DNA of 8,306 nt from Candidatus Zixiibacteriota bacterium (GTDB lineage Bacteria; Zixibacteria; MSB-5A5; GN15; JAAZOE01), in assembly GCA_030588275.1 (NCBI GenBank), contig JAUUYJ010000105.1, forward strand, positions 1-8,306, read 5' to 3'. The translations under genes were made by a program, and so were the position numbers. Positions 1 through 6,036 of this stretch are shown one piece after another (positions within the stretch are counted from its first letter, which is position 1; each line of letters starts with the position of its first letter). A model generated the notes under the pieces. That model saw nothing but the letters and a program-made list of their open reading frames with translations. It was not told where the DNA came from and did not search any database.

Positions 1-620
1 AAGCCGTTGACACGGCAGGTTGGTAAGGTCGTATCGATCACAGCCGAGGTATCAATCCGCATCGCAAAAGTAGAGTCAGTAAAGACCCAAAGAATCGGTT
101 GGCGATGGATAACATTAGTATCAAGATCTATATCAATCGCCGTGTAAATGCCGGTATAATCACCAATAAGATCCTGCAGGCCAAACTCCGGACTAGTTCG
201 AAAAATCCACCCGTAATCCTGTTTCATCTGGTTTCCGGCAGTATCTTTAACCGACGCTAAGATTCGAGGGCGTACAAGGCTGTTGATGCCGGGAACATTG
301 TTTAATGTTAGTGTGATACGATTTCCGCTATAAGTTACAGTACCGTAAGTACTGTCATCAATGAAAATAGTTGAGTCATTGATCGAACTCGGATCAAGTG
401 GCTCAGAAAAAACGGCCTCAATTATAACGGAGCGAACGACTAAAATTTCACCACTATCGGGAGTAGTTGAAATTATGCGTGGTCCAACAGTGTCGATAAC
501 CGGCGGGTCGTATGATTCCAGCGGATTCCCTGACTCTTCACTACAAGAAAGATAAGTGATGATGACTCCGCTCAGAATAACTAACGGCAACCAGCGCATC
601 CGGCTTATATTGTGTACCAA
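1..620 (-). CDS. Predicted lipoprotein with SbsA-type Ig-like (Big_5) domain, 3' end outside the window
   Basis: Translating the minus strand gives an open frame that runs off the left edge; 206 codons are visible. The N-terminus has Arg residues, then a hydrophobic stretch (LPLVILSGVIITYLSC), then Ser/Glu-rich sequence. This looks like a lipoprotein signal peptide with Cys26 as the lipidation site, although Tyr at -3 is a poor lipobox residue. Residues about 45-145 fit the Big_5 (bacterial Ig-like, SbsA) pattern: GPRIISTTPDSGE, then VFSEPLDPSSI, then VKDTAGNQM and a closing WIFRTSPEF strand. The part after that (LIGDYTGIY...) is not recognised. I chose the TTG at 620 because AGGTGG (634-629) lies 8 bases upstream of it. 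The ATG at 599 is in frame but has no ribosome binding site and would give a 7-residue shorter product. Such lipoproteins usually sit at the cell envelope; the specific role is unknown. Confidence 0.75.
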   Translation of the reverse strand, partial: MVHNISRMRWLPLVILSGVIITYLSCSEESGNPLESYDPPVIDTVGPRIISTTPDSGEILVVRSVIIEAVFSEPLDPSSINDSTIFIDDSTYGTVTYSGNRITLTLNNVPGINSLVRPRILASVKDTAGNQMKQDYGWIFRTSPEFGLQDLIGDYTGIYTAIDIDLDTNVIHRQPILWVFTDSTFAMRIDTSAVIDTTLPTCRVNG

Positions 621-628
621 AACATTAA

Positions 629-634
629 CCACCT
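629..634 (-). promoter_or_regulatory. Ribosome binding site of the lipoprotein gene, deciding a TTG start
   Basis: AGGTGG on the minus strand (within AAAGGTGGTT, 636-627) is the only strong Shine-Dalgarno-like sequence ahead of the gene. It lies 8 bases from the in-frame TTG at 620. It is only 3 bases from an out-of-frame ATG at 625 that opens a six-codon ORF (MFWYTI, stop at 607-605), and about 29 bases from the in-frame ATG at 599. The spacing favours TTG as the main start. Confidence 0.55.
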
Positions 635-679
635 TTAAAATAAAGGACGTTGATGGTCTAATCAAAACTAATCAAGCAC

Positions 680-708
680 AAAATATTTATTGCATACTTT
701 TTAGTCAA
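680..708 (-). promoter_or_regulatory. Candidate sigma70-type promoter of the lipoprotein gene
   Basis: On the minus strand TTGACT (708-703) is followed by 17 bases and TATTTT (685-680). The -35 box matches consensus at 5 of 6 positions and the -10 box at 4 of 6. Transcription would start near 673 and leave a leader of about 50 bases before the TTG at 620. The site lies in the short gap behind the upstream minus-strand gene, so the lipoprotein gene could be transcribed independently of it. Confidence 0.45.
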
Positions 709-734
709 CACTTAAATCCTAAATTGCCAGTTTC

Positions 735-754
735 AAAAACACACAATGTGTGTT
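735..754 (-). terminator. Possible weak intrinsic terminator after the dockerin-protein gene
   Basis: AACACACA (738-745) and TGTGTGTT (747-754) are perfect 8-base inverted arms around one central base. Read on the minus strand the right arm runs straight into a T run (739-735), as in a Rho-independent terminator. The structure overlaps the TAA stop codon (755-753). Against it, the stem is short and AT-rich, and the loop would need to open to at least three bases. It is therefore a weak terminator at best. Confidence 0.35.
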
Positions 755-3700
755 ACGGACAGGCCGCACATGGTGCATCCCCTCCCTTGAAGACGAAGTT
801 TATCAGATAGACGGCATCACCGACGTTTGACAAATCATCACAGTTAGCATCACCCGCTTCGATTGGATTCGGGGCATCCCCTCCTTTGAAAACAAAATTG
901 ATGAGATAAACCGCGTCACCAACATTGGCCAGGTCATCCCCATTGGCATCACCACACAAAAATGCTGGTGGCGTCAGTGGAACAACATGGTCACTCATCC
1001 ATTGTTTTCCCATGTCGATATTCAGCTTCAGATCAGCCATTGACTTTTGCTGGGCCAAAGGTGGCGCACCATTTTGAACCGTCGTTATGATGGTAAAAAT
1101 ATTTAAGGTGTCACCCGGGTTAAGCGTGTAATTATAGAAGTAGGTCATGATCGTATTCAGATCGGCACTATCTGCTAAAATACCATAGCCGGGATTTTGG
1201 ATCAACCCATCTGTGACCGTCGGCTCCCATGCGGAGTACGGGAACAGGTAGGTTTCGTTGTCGATTACATAGGCACTATACGGTTCTACTGTGGAATCAA
1301 TTGTTGATGGGTTATTGACATAATAAGCAATCATCGCCATCCCACCGGAACGGGTGTTGTTTGGCTGGCATCCCGATCCATCGGTATCGGTTCCGCGTGT
1401 GTAGATTAGCCTTGACTCCGAATCATATCCGCCGGAATTGTACGGGTAGGGGATTTCATTCGGAATGTCCCAGTCGATAGCCTCACAAATCGCCACTCCG
1501 GAGTGAGTCAAGCCATCGTATGAGTAAACGCGCAATCGCTGTATGATAAATTCACAACTGTCCGGATTTTTTGGAGCCCACCACTTCTTCTCCATCCCGA
1601 TTTTCAGGTCGGGCGTAACAAATGTCCCCGACTCGTAAATATCATAATCAGCTGTTGTTTGAGTTGGGACCGGTAAATTGCCATCTTTGACCAAAATGAA
1701 TGGATCATCCCCATACATAGCATAATAGGCAACCATCTCGCTCCCGTCATGATAACTCAAAAGCGGCGAACCATCGTAGAGGTAAACATCGGCATTCGGG
1801 TCGCAGTCGCCTGAAAGAGAATAATCCATCGTATATCCCTCGGAACCGGATTTGCCAAAATTCCCATTAGCACCAACGATTAAATTAAGGCAAGTTGTCG
1901 AAATTGTGTCCCATGTTGGGAGCATGGTGGCGCAGGTATCACCTTCACAGGTATAGAATGGCCCTTCCGGATTCCCTCCCAGCGATAAACAGCATACGGG
2001 ATCGAGCATCTGGCAACTGTTATCCGGGAAGCAACAGGCCTCAATCGAACTACACACTTTCCCAAGACCCTGCGGGGTGCCGCCCAAGCCGACACATTCC
2101 AGCGGATCGAGCATAAGGCAAGATTCATCCGGCATACAACAGGCCTCAAAAATTACCTGAGCAGGTTCACCATTAATGACAAAGGCAAGATCCAGGGCTC
2201 CCCGGCACTCATACGTCATAGTACCATCAAGTTGGAAATTGCTACCACTAACAATTATGGCAATCCACTCCGGATTATAATCCGGCACAGTTACTCGCGC
2301 CCACTGGTCTTCAAAAACAAATTCGCCGGAGTAGATGACCTCTCGGTCGATATATAGCGCTTCGTTCTCCCCCGGCAAAGGTGGCATACTATCGTTGGGT
2401 GGTTGGTCAATTGACCACTGATCAGTGGACCAGCCTAAGGCAAAGTCGAGATCGGCAGTCGGACCATCAAAAATCATGGCGGAAAAGTAAAGCTCCACAT
2501 TTCCAGTCCGATCCACGTCATAAGGTTGATTGTAGTACCAAAGAGCATACTGATCGCTGGATGGGTAATAATACCAACTTCCGTTACCATAAACAGGGAA
2601 ACCATCACCCACAGTAACCACACCGCCACTGGTTATCCACAATTCAAAGAAGCCCGTTCTTGCTGCGCTGGAGGGTTCATAAAGTTCCTTCCAATTCTGG
2701 TTATCAACAGCATCAAAAACAGCATTGTCATTGAAATTGTCCAGAGTCGATTTCCAGCCCCAATGGGATGACCCGGGATTGGACAGATTTGCCTGAATTG
2801 TCAACCAATAGATATTTCCGTTATACTGATAAAACCAATCTATCGAGTCAAGACACAGGTCATACTGATAATGGAATAGGTGGTCACTGTGATGGATATG
2901 TTCAGGGTCGGTGCCGGGATCGTACCACCCTTCCCAAATACCGGTACTATCCAGTGTTATTTCCAGATCATCGGGGAAAATCGTTCTCTGCCACAATCGA
3001 TTCCCGGGACGGCTGTATGGTGTCCCCGGAGGGTTCGCAGGTATGTCAGCGTAAATACTAACGACATAGCTCAATACAGTTCCTTCGTCCCCACTACGCC
3101 ACGAACCCCACCAGTGGATATCTTTCACCCAGCCGGTTTCCGAACACTGCCAATCGTCCGCGGCGGCCGCAGGAAGAGTTGAATTAACTATAAATCCGCT
3201 ATCGTTGGGCAGTTGAGGAAAATGCATTTTGTGCGTGTCGCCCGGTGTCCAGGTGCAGGGGAGTGGATCGCATCCAGCATCGTTGGTTTCCCCGTTTACC
3301 CAATACAGCGGATGCTGTGCCGGAGGAGTCGAATAATCATGCCATTCCGTCCAACCAGACTCCATATTCCACCAGACATTACAGGTATCGGCCGTGCCAC
3401 CATCAAAAGCGATTGAGGGAAATGGTCCAACTCCATTATCTGAATATTCGATTCCAGCATAAAACGGCCCAGTAACACAGCATGCAGTTGGGAACTGGAA
3501 GGTCCCAACATTGGGACTGCTGTATGACGCCTGATCGCATAGTACCGTGTAGCGACACAACTCGGCTCCCGGTCCCACACACAAACCGCCCTGATTATCA
3601 TAAATGACAATATCAACCTGAAGCGGCCATTGATAACTGCCGGGATCAAACAGGGTGAAGGCAAAAGATTCGATACTAAACGGGTATGTCGGTGAATCGG

Positions 3701-3935
3701 GGCAACTGGCCGGGTCGAAGTAGGTTACGACCGAATTACCCGGTTGCCATCCTGGAAACCAGCCGGCCATCGCCCCCGCTTTGGCCAGACTGCACATCCC
3801 TCGATATTCGGCAAGCTGAAGATCGGGTGGTTGCTCAATATTGATTACTCTGGGAGGTCGAGGGTTAAAACCAGCATTTGTTATGGAAAATAGGAAGAGC
3901 CCGACAAGAAGCGAAAGAATCACCTTCTGTAACAT
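753..3935 (-). CDS. Large secreted multi-module protein with Cys-rich repeats and C-terminal dockerin pair
   Basis: The product is 1060 residues. I chose the ATG at 3935 because GGGAGG lies 7 bases upstream and a clean signal peptide begins there (MLQKVILSLLVGLFLFSITNA, cleavage after A21). The upstream in-frame ATG at 4001 has no ribosome binding site and would bury the signal. Modules in order: residues 22 to about 255, a Cys- and Trp-rich exported region (WFPGWQPGNSV, YPFSIESFAFTLFD) that I cannot assign; about 260-436, a beta-rich region (CSETGWVKDIHWWGSW ... NIYWLTIQA ... HWGWKST) that resembles from memory the module catalogued as DUF7901; about 440-590, beta-rich (YGNGSWYYYP...); 597-666, two 35-residue Cys repeats; about 670-985, unassigned; 995-1055, two dockerin repeats with DxNxDxxxNxxD calcium loops. 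No catalytic motif is visible. The protein is probably exported and surface-associated or released, with unknown function. In lineages without obvious cellulosomes the dockerin pair may serve anchoring or sorting (inference). Confidence 0.88.
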   Translation of the reverse strand: MLQKVILSLLVGLFLFSITNAGFNPRPPRVINIEQPPDLQLAEYRGMCSLAKAGAMAGWFPGWQPGNSVVTYFDPASCPDSPTYPFSIESFAFTLFDPGSYQWPLQVDIVIYDNQGGLCVGPGAELCRYTVLCDQASYSSPNVGTFQFPTACCVTGPFYAGIEYSDNGVGPFPSIAFDGGTADTCNVWWNMESGWTEWHDYSTPPAQHPLYWVNGETNDAGCDPLPCTWTPGDTHKMHFPQLPNDSGFIVNSTLPAAAADDWQCSETGWVKDIHWWGSWRSGDEGTVLSYVVSIYADIPANPPGTPYSRPGNRLWQRTIFPDDLEITLDSTGIWEGWYDPGTDPEHIHHSDHLFHYQYDLCLDSIDWFYQYNGNIYWLTIQANLSNPGSSHWGWKSTLDNFNDNAVFDAVDNQNWKELYEPSSAARTGFFELWITSGGVVTVGDGFPVYGNGSWYYYPSSDQYALWYYNQPYDVDRTGNVELYFSAMIFDGPTADLDFALGWSTDQWSIDQPPNDSMPPLPGENEALYIDREVIYSGEFVFEDQWARVTVPDYNPEWIAIIVSGSNFQLDGTMTYECRGALDLAFVINGEPAQVIFEACCMPDESCLMLDPLECVGLGGTPQGLGKVCSSIEACCFPDNSCQMLDPVCCLSLGGNPEGPFYTCEGDTCATMLPTWDTISTTCLNLIVGANGNFGKSGSEGYTMDYSLSGDCDPNADVYLYDGSPLLSYHDGSEMVAYYAMYGDDPFILVKDGNLPVPTQTTADYDIYESGTFVTPDLKIGMEKKWWAPKNPDSCEFIIQRLRVYSYDGLTHSGVAICEAIDWDIPNEIPYPYNSGGYDSESRLIYTRGTDTDGSGCQPNNTRSGGMAMIAYYVNNPSTIDSTVEPYSAYVIDNETYLFPYSAWEPTVTDGLIQNPGYGILADSADLNTIMTYFYNYTLNPGDTLNIFTIITTVQNGAPPLAQQKSMADLKLNIDMGKQWMSDHVVPLTPPAFLCGDANGDDLANVGDAVYLINFVFKGGDAPNPIEAGDANCDDLSNVGDAVYLINFVFKGGDAPCAACP
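771..854 (-). repeat. Dockerin type I repeat 2 (C-terminal)
   Basis: This segment encodes residues 1028-1055, a calcium-binding dockerin repeat beginning GDANCDDLSNVGD and continuing AVYLINFVFKGG. The loop ligands D-x-N-x-D-x-x-x-N-x-x-D are all present. It differs from repeat 1 at only two residues (Gly to Cys at 1032, Ala to Ser at 1036). It is followed directly by CAACP, the last five residues of the protein. Confidence 0.8.
870..953 (-). repeat. Dockerin type I repeat 1
   Basis: This segment encodes residues 995-1022 (GDANGDDLANVGD, then AVYLINFVFKGG), preceded by Cys994. The calcium-loop ligands are complete. A five-residue linker (NPIEA) joins it to repeat 2. At protein level 26 of 28 residues match repeat 2, while only 9 of 28 codons are identical, so the pair is not a recent DNA duplication. 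Confidence 0.8.
1938..2147 (-). repeat. Two tandem 35-residue cysteine-rich repeats (ACC-PD-SC-MLDP-C-LGG-P-G-C)
   Basis: Residues 597-631 and 632-666 of the secreted protein share the pattern EACC-x-PD-x-SC-x-MLDP-x-x-C-x-x-LGG-x-P-x-G-x(4)-C. The first copy starts EACCMPDESC and the second EACCFPDNSC. Each copy keeps five cysteines in register, and the second has an extra one (VCC). Motifs of this shape recur in exported proteins of Planctomycetes and Zixibacteria-like genomes (from memory). Disulphide-stabilised structure is likely outside the cytoplasm; the function is not known to me. Confidence 0.75.
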
Positions 3936-3942
3936 AATTTTT

Positions 3943-3948
3943 CCTCCC
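3943..3948 (-). promoter_or_regulatory. Ribosome binding site of the secreted-protein gene
   Basis: GGGAGG on the minus strand lies 7 bases from the ATG at 3935. It decides the start, excluding the 22-residue longer version that would begin at 4001. Confidence 0.8.
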
Positions 3949-4062
3949 AGAAATGGCCCGATATTTTGGCGCATAAGCTGAAAGCATCCAAGACGAGCCA
4001 TGAGGTAAATATTCAGTTGTTTTCTATATCTGCCCTGTTTTAAATATCCCTGAGACTATTTA

Positions 4063-4091
4063 ATGATAGCTATTTACACCCTTTTTGTCAA
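4063..4091 (-). promoter_or_regulatory. Sigma70-type promoter of the secreted-protein gene
   Basis: On the minus strand TTGACA (4091-4086) is a perfect -35 box. It is followed by exactly 17 bases and TATCAT (4068-4063), which matches the -10 consensus at 5 of 6 positions. Transcription should start near 4056, giving a leader of about 120 bases before the ATG at 3935. The same two hexamers and the same spacing occur in the divergent promoter on the other strand. Confidence 0.65.
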
Positions 4092-4219
4092 GAAATATGA
4101 TTTATCGGATTTGTGAACAGCGGTTTGCAAATAGCCACAAAAGAGCCAATATCATTTGCGTTGATTACACAACCGGCGGTTACTGACATGCCACGAAATA
4201 ATTATATGAGTAGAATCAG

Positions 4220-4229
4220 TTTGCGCAAA
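4220..4229. promoter_or_regulatory. Palindrome TTTGCGCAAA, possible operator upstream of the glycosyltransferase promoter
   Basis: A perfect 10-base palindrome ends 6 bases before the -35 box at 4236, centred about 46 bases upstream of the predicted transcription start. A related 8-base palindrome, TTTGCAAA, lies at 4124-4131. The position would suit a DNA-binding regulator, but short palindromes also arise by chance and no regulator gene is nearby. Confidence 0.25.
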
Positions 4230-4235
4230 GAACTG

Positions 4236-4264
4236 TTGACAAATTTGAGGAACAGAAATATCAT
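4236..4264 (+). promoter_or_regulatory. Sigma70-type promoter placed for a leaderless glycosyltransferase mRNA
   Basis: TTGACA (4236-4241), a 17-base spacer and TATCAT (4259-4264) form a strong promoter match. Only six bases (AATATA) separate the -10 box from the ATG at 4271, so the expected transcription start falls on or beside the A of that ATG. The only purine-rich candidate binding site, GAGG at 4247-4250, lies inside the promoter spacer and 20 bases from the ATG, so it would not be in the mRNA. Confidence 0.6.
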
Positions 4265-4270
4265 AATATA

Positions 4271-5785
4271 ATGACTGCGCAAAACCGGATTAATTCATGG
4301 AATAATTATCGGCTCCAAATATGTTTACTCTTTGCCGTAATAATTATCTCACCGGTCATTTACAATCTGTTCCCTCTCCACTTTTTTTCACCCGACATCC
4401 AATATGTAAAAGCGAAGGTTTTGCAAGTCCTGCAGGGGAATCTGTTTGAAGATCCGATTACCGGCTATCCGACAATGCACCCTCCTTTTTACCATTACTT
4501 TCTGGCGCTACTATCGCTTGTTGGGATACCAATTGATATCTCGTTACTGTTGGTCACAATCTCAAATGTCCTGTTGATTTTCTTCTTTGTCTTCAAAATC
4601 ATCGAGCGACAATTTGATACCGGAACCGCCTTTGTCGTCACCCTGGCGGTGCCGTTTATAATTGAGTTCATGGGATGTAGCTACTTATTTCTTGCCTCCG
4701 CCTTTTTCTTTTCGATCCCGATATTTTTGGCCGGAATATTTTTATATCTAAAGCATAACCGAACAACCCGGCAAGCGATCCTGTCCGCCTTCCTCTGGGG
4801 TTTGGCCTATCTGATCTCACCGATATATGTTTTTCTTATTGGCTTTACTCTGCTTTACGAACTTCTCATCAGCCGTAACTATCGCTTTTTTATCACCGCA
4901 TCGCTGACTCTATTGGTAACGTTAATCCCCTTTTTCTACCAGCTATACGTTATATATTCACGGAATCTATTTGGAGCATCAACATTCGCTCTATGGCGCG
5001 GCCTACCTGATGGTCAGTTCATTTATGGCCTGATTATAGCGATCCTATCACCCATTCACAAACAGTTAGCCAGCCCATTCGTTTGGATCGCCTTGACCGT
5101 TTCGTTGGTCGGAATTTTCGGCGCATTTAGATTTCGCGCTCAGGAACAGCACAGGGGAAATATCAAATTTGTGATAATTGCGGCGGTCGCCTACCTGTTC
5201 ACTTATTATCATTTTCAGCCACAGTATGCGATCCGGATACAGTTTTTCCTCTCCATATTTCTGTTCGCTTTTGCCGTTGCACTATTTCAACCGATTGCAT
5301 GGAAAAAGATTTGGCCCATTATCATTGTCGCACTAATAGTTGGCTCTGGTGTTTACGTTTTATTTGATCGCGTCACTCATCAATACGGTTCGCAACAAAA
5401 AGCTCTCAGAGATTATACGCGAACGCGGGATCGCTTCGGCAGGGAGTTTGAGAAATTTGTTCTACCCAACGAAATGATCCTTGCTTCCCATGGAACCTAC
5501 CGGCATTATATTCTCCCCTGGCATCCGGTCCGGGGATTAATGGCTTATAAATCAGGTGAATATTTTCAGCTACCCAGCGCTTTGGCTGAGTCATTAAAAG
5601 AGGATTACCGGGTGGTGTTAAATTGCACCAACCGGGAATGCCTGAGCAGAATTTGTAGCAAACATCAGATCAATATTGCGGTTGCTTACTCGGCCGATTT
5701 AAAATTTCCGGTCTTTCAGTTCATAGACAAAAACTGGCAAAAGATTTATGATGGCCAATATTTCAGAATCTATCGACGGCCATAA
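4271..5785 (+). CDS. Polytopic membrane protein, GT-C fold glycosyltransferase-like (ArnT/PMT type)
   Basis: The product is 504 residues. The first membrane helix is at about 16-35. The loop after it contains FFSPDIQYVKAKVLQ, then YPTMHPPFYHYFLALL at about 66-81. An acidic residue (here Asp42) early in the first extracytoplasmic loop, followed by an HPP motif, is typical of GT-C enzymes that use polyprenyl-phosphate sugars (ArnT, PMT families). Further hydrophobic segments follow at about 88-110, 117-135, 138-160, 170-198, 205-228, 248-260, 268-286, 299-312, 320-340 and 347-365. A soluble tail (about 370-504) follows, as in many GT-C proteins. The likely role is sugar transfer from a lipid carrier to an envelope acceptor; sugar and acceptor are unknown. 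The ATG at 4271 is the only plausible start: the frame upstream meets TAG at 4211 with no ATG, GTG or TTG between. The gene stands alone, with a divergent gene upstream and a convergent gene downstream. Confidence 0.75.
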   Translation: MTAQNRINSWNNYRLQICLLFAVIIISPVIYNLFPLHFFSPDIQYVKAKVLQVLQGNLFEDPITGYPTMHPPFYHYFLALLSLVGIPIDISLLLVTISNVLLIFFFVFKIIERQFDTGTAFVVTLAVPFIIEFMGCSYLFLASAFFFSIPIFLAGIFLYLKHNRTTRQAILSAFLWGLAYLISPIYVFLIGFTLLYELLISRNYRFFITASLTLLVTLIPFFYQLYVIYSRNLFGASTFALWRGLPDGQFIYGLIIAILSPIHKQLASPFVWIALTVSLVGIFGAFRFRAQEQHRGNIKFVIIAAVAYLFTYYHFQPQYAIRIQFFLSIFLFAFAVALFQPIAWKKIWPIIIVALIVGSGVYVLFDRVTHQYGSQQKALRDYTRTRDRFGREFEKFVLPNEMILASHGTYRHYILPWHPVRGLMAYKSGEYFQLPSALAESLKEDYRVVLNCTNRECLSRICSKHQINIAVAYSADLKFPVFQFIDKNWQKIYDGQYFRIYRRP

Positions 5786-5793
5786 AAGAACCG

Positions 5794-5810
5794 ACCACTC
5801 ACCAAGTGGT
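5794..5810. repeat. Short inverted repeat after the glycosyltransferase gene
   Basis: ACCACT (5794-5799) and AGTGGT (5805-5810) form a 6-base stem with a 5-base loop, 8 bases beyond the stop codon. On the plus strand no T run follows. On the minus strand a T-rich stretch follows only after several bases. It might help to end transcription or stabilise the transcript's 3' end, but it is not a convincing intrinsic terminator. Confidence 0.3.
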
Positions 5811-5959
5811 GCATCCTGTCATTACCATTTTTCCATCTCTGTTGAAATCTCCTATCGCTTATAACAAAAATAGTATCCCCAGAATATTAGACTCAATATA
5901 TCCATTTTGCCCACTACGGAAAGTTTTTTCTATATGCTAAAATGGATCAAGCCAATATA

Positions 5960-5987
5960 TAATAATATTATTTTGGTAATAATATTA
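5960..5987. repeat. AT-rich direct and inverted repeat in the convergent gap
   Basis: TAATAATATTA occurs twice (5960-5970 and 5977-5987), separated by TTTTGG. The same stretch also folds: TAATATTATT (5963-5972) and AATAATATTA (5978-5987) are perfect 10-base inverted arms around a 5-base loop. It lies about 50 bases beyond the stop of the kinase/TPR gene, between convergent genes. It may act in transcript ending, but the stem is entirely A-T and no clear T tract follows. The rest of 5786-6036 shows nothing gene-like. Confidence 0.35.
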
Positions 5988-6036
5988 GCCTAAAGCACAG
6001 CACATTGAATTACCGGCTGTCGGGATCCTCAGAGCA

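Larger units (their letters stand above)
3936..4270. other. Divergent intergenic region, 335 bases, with two outward promoters
   Basis: No credible gene lies here. The region separates the secreted-protein gene (minus) from the glycosyltransferase gene (plus). It holds one predicted promoter for each, listed separately, and the roughly 120-base leader of the minus-strand gene (about 4056-3936). Between the two -35 boxes lie three short palindromes: TTTGCAAA (4124-4131), AACCG-G-CGGTT (4171-4181) and TTTGCGCAAA (4220-4229). I found no recognisable riboswitch or small RNA. Confidence 0.6.

Noticed and set aside
361..810. Two short plus-strand ORFs over the left end
   Set aside because: They lie antisense to the lipoprotein gene and its upstream region, lack ribosome binding sites and show no recognisable protein pattern. 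The minus-strand translation gives a signal peptide and an Ig-like domain instead.
1880..3664. Many ORFs of 67-122 codons on both strands inside the large secreted-protein gene
   Set aside because: All are out-of-frame shadows of a frame that shows a signal peptide, repeats and dockerin loops. None has a plausible start signal or a sensible composition.
3936..4001. Longer form of the secreted protein starting at the ATG at 4001
   Set aside because: There is no ribosome binding site before it, and it would place 22 charged and mixed residues ahead of a normal signal peptide. The ATG at 3935 has GGGAGG at ideal spacing.
5406..5594. Minus-strand ORF inside the glycosyltransferase gene
   Set aside because: It is antisense to the conserved soluble tail of the membrane protein and has no start signal or recognisable content.
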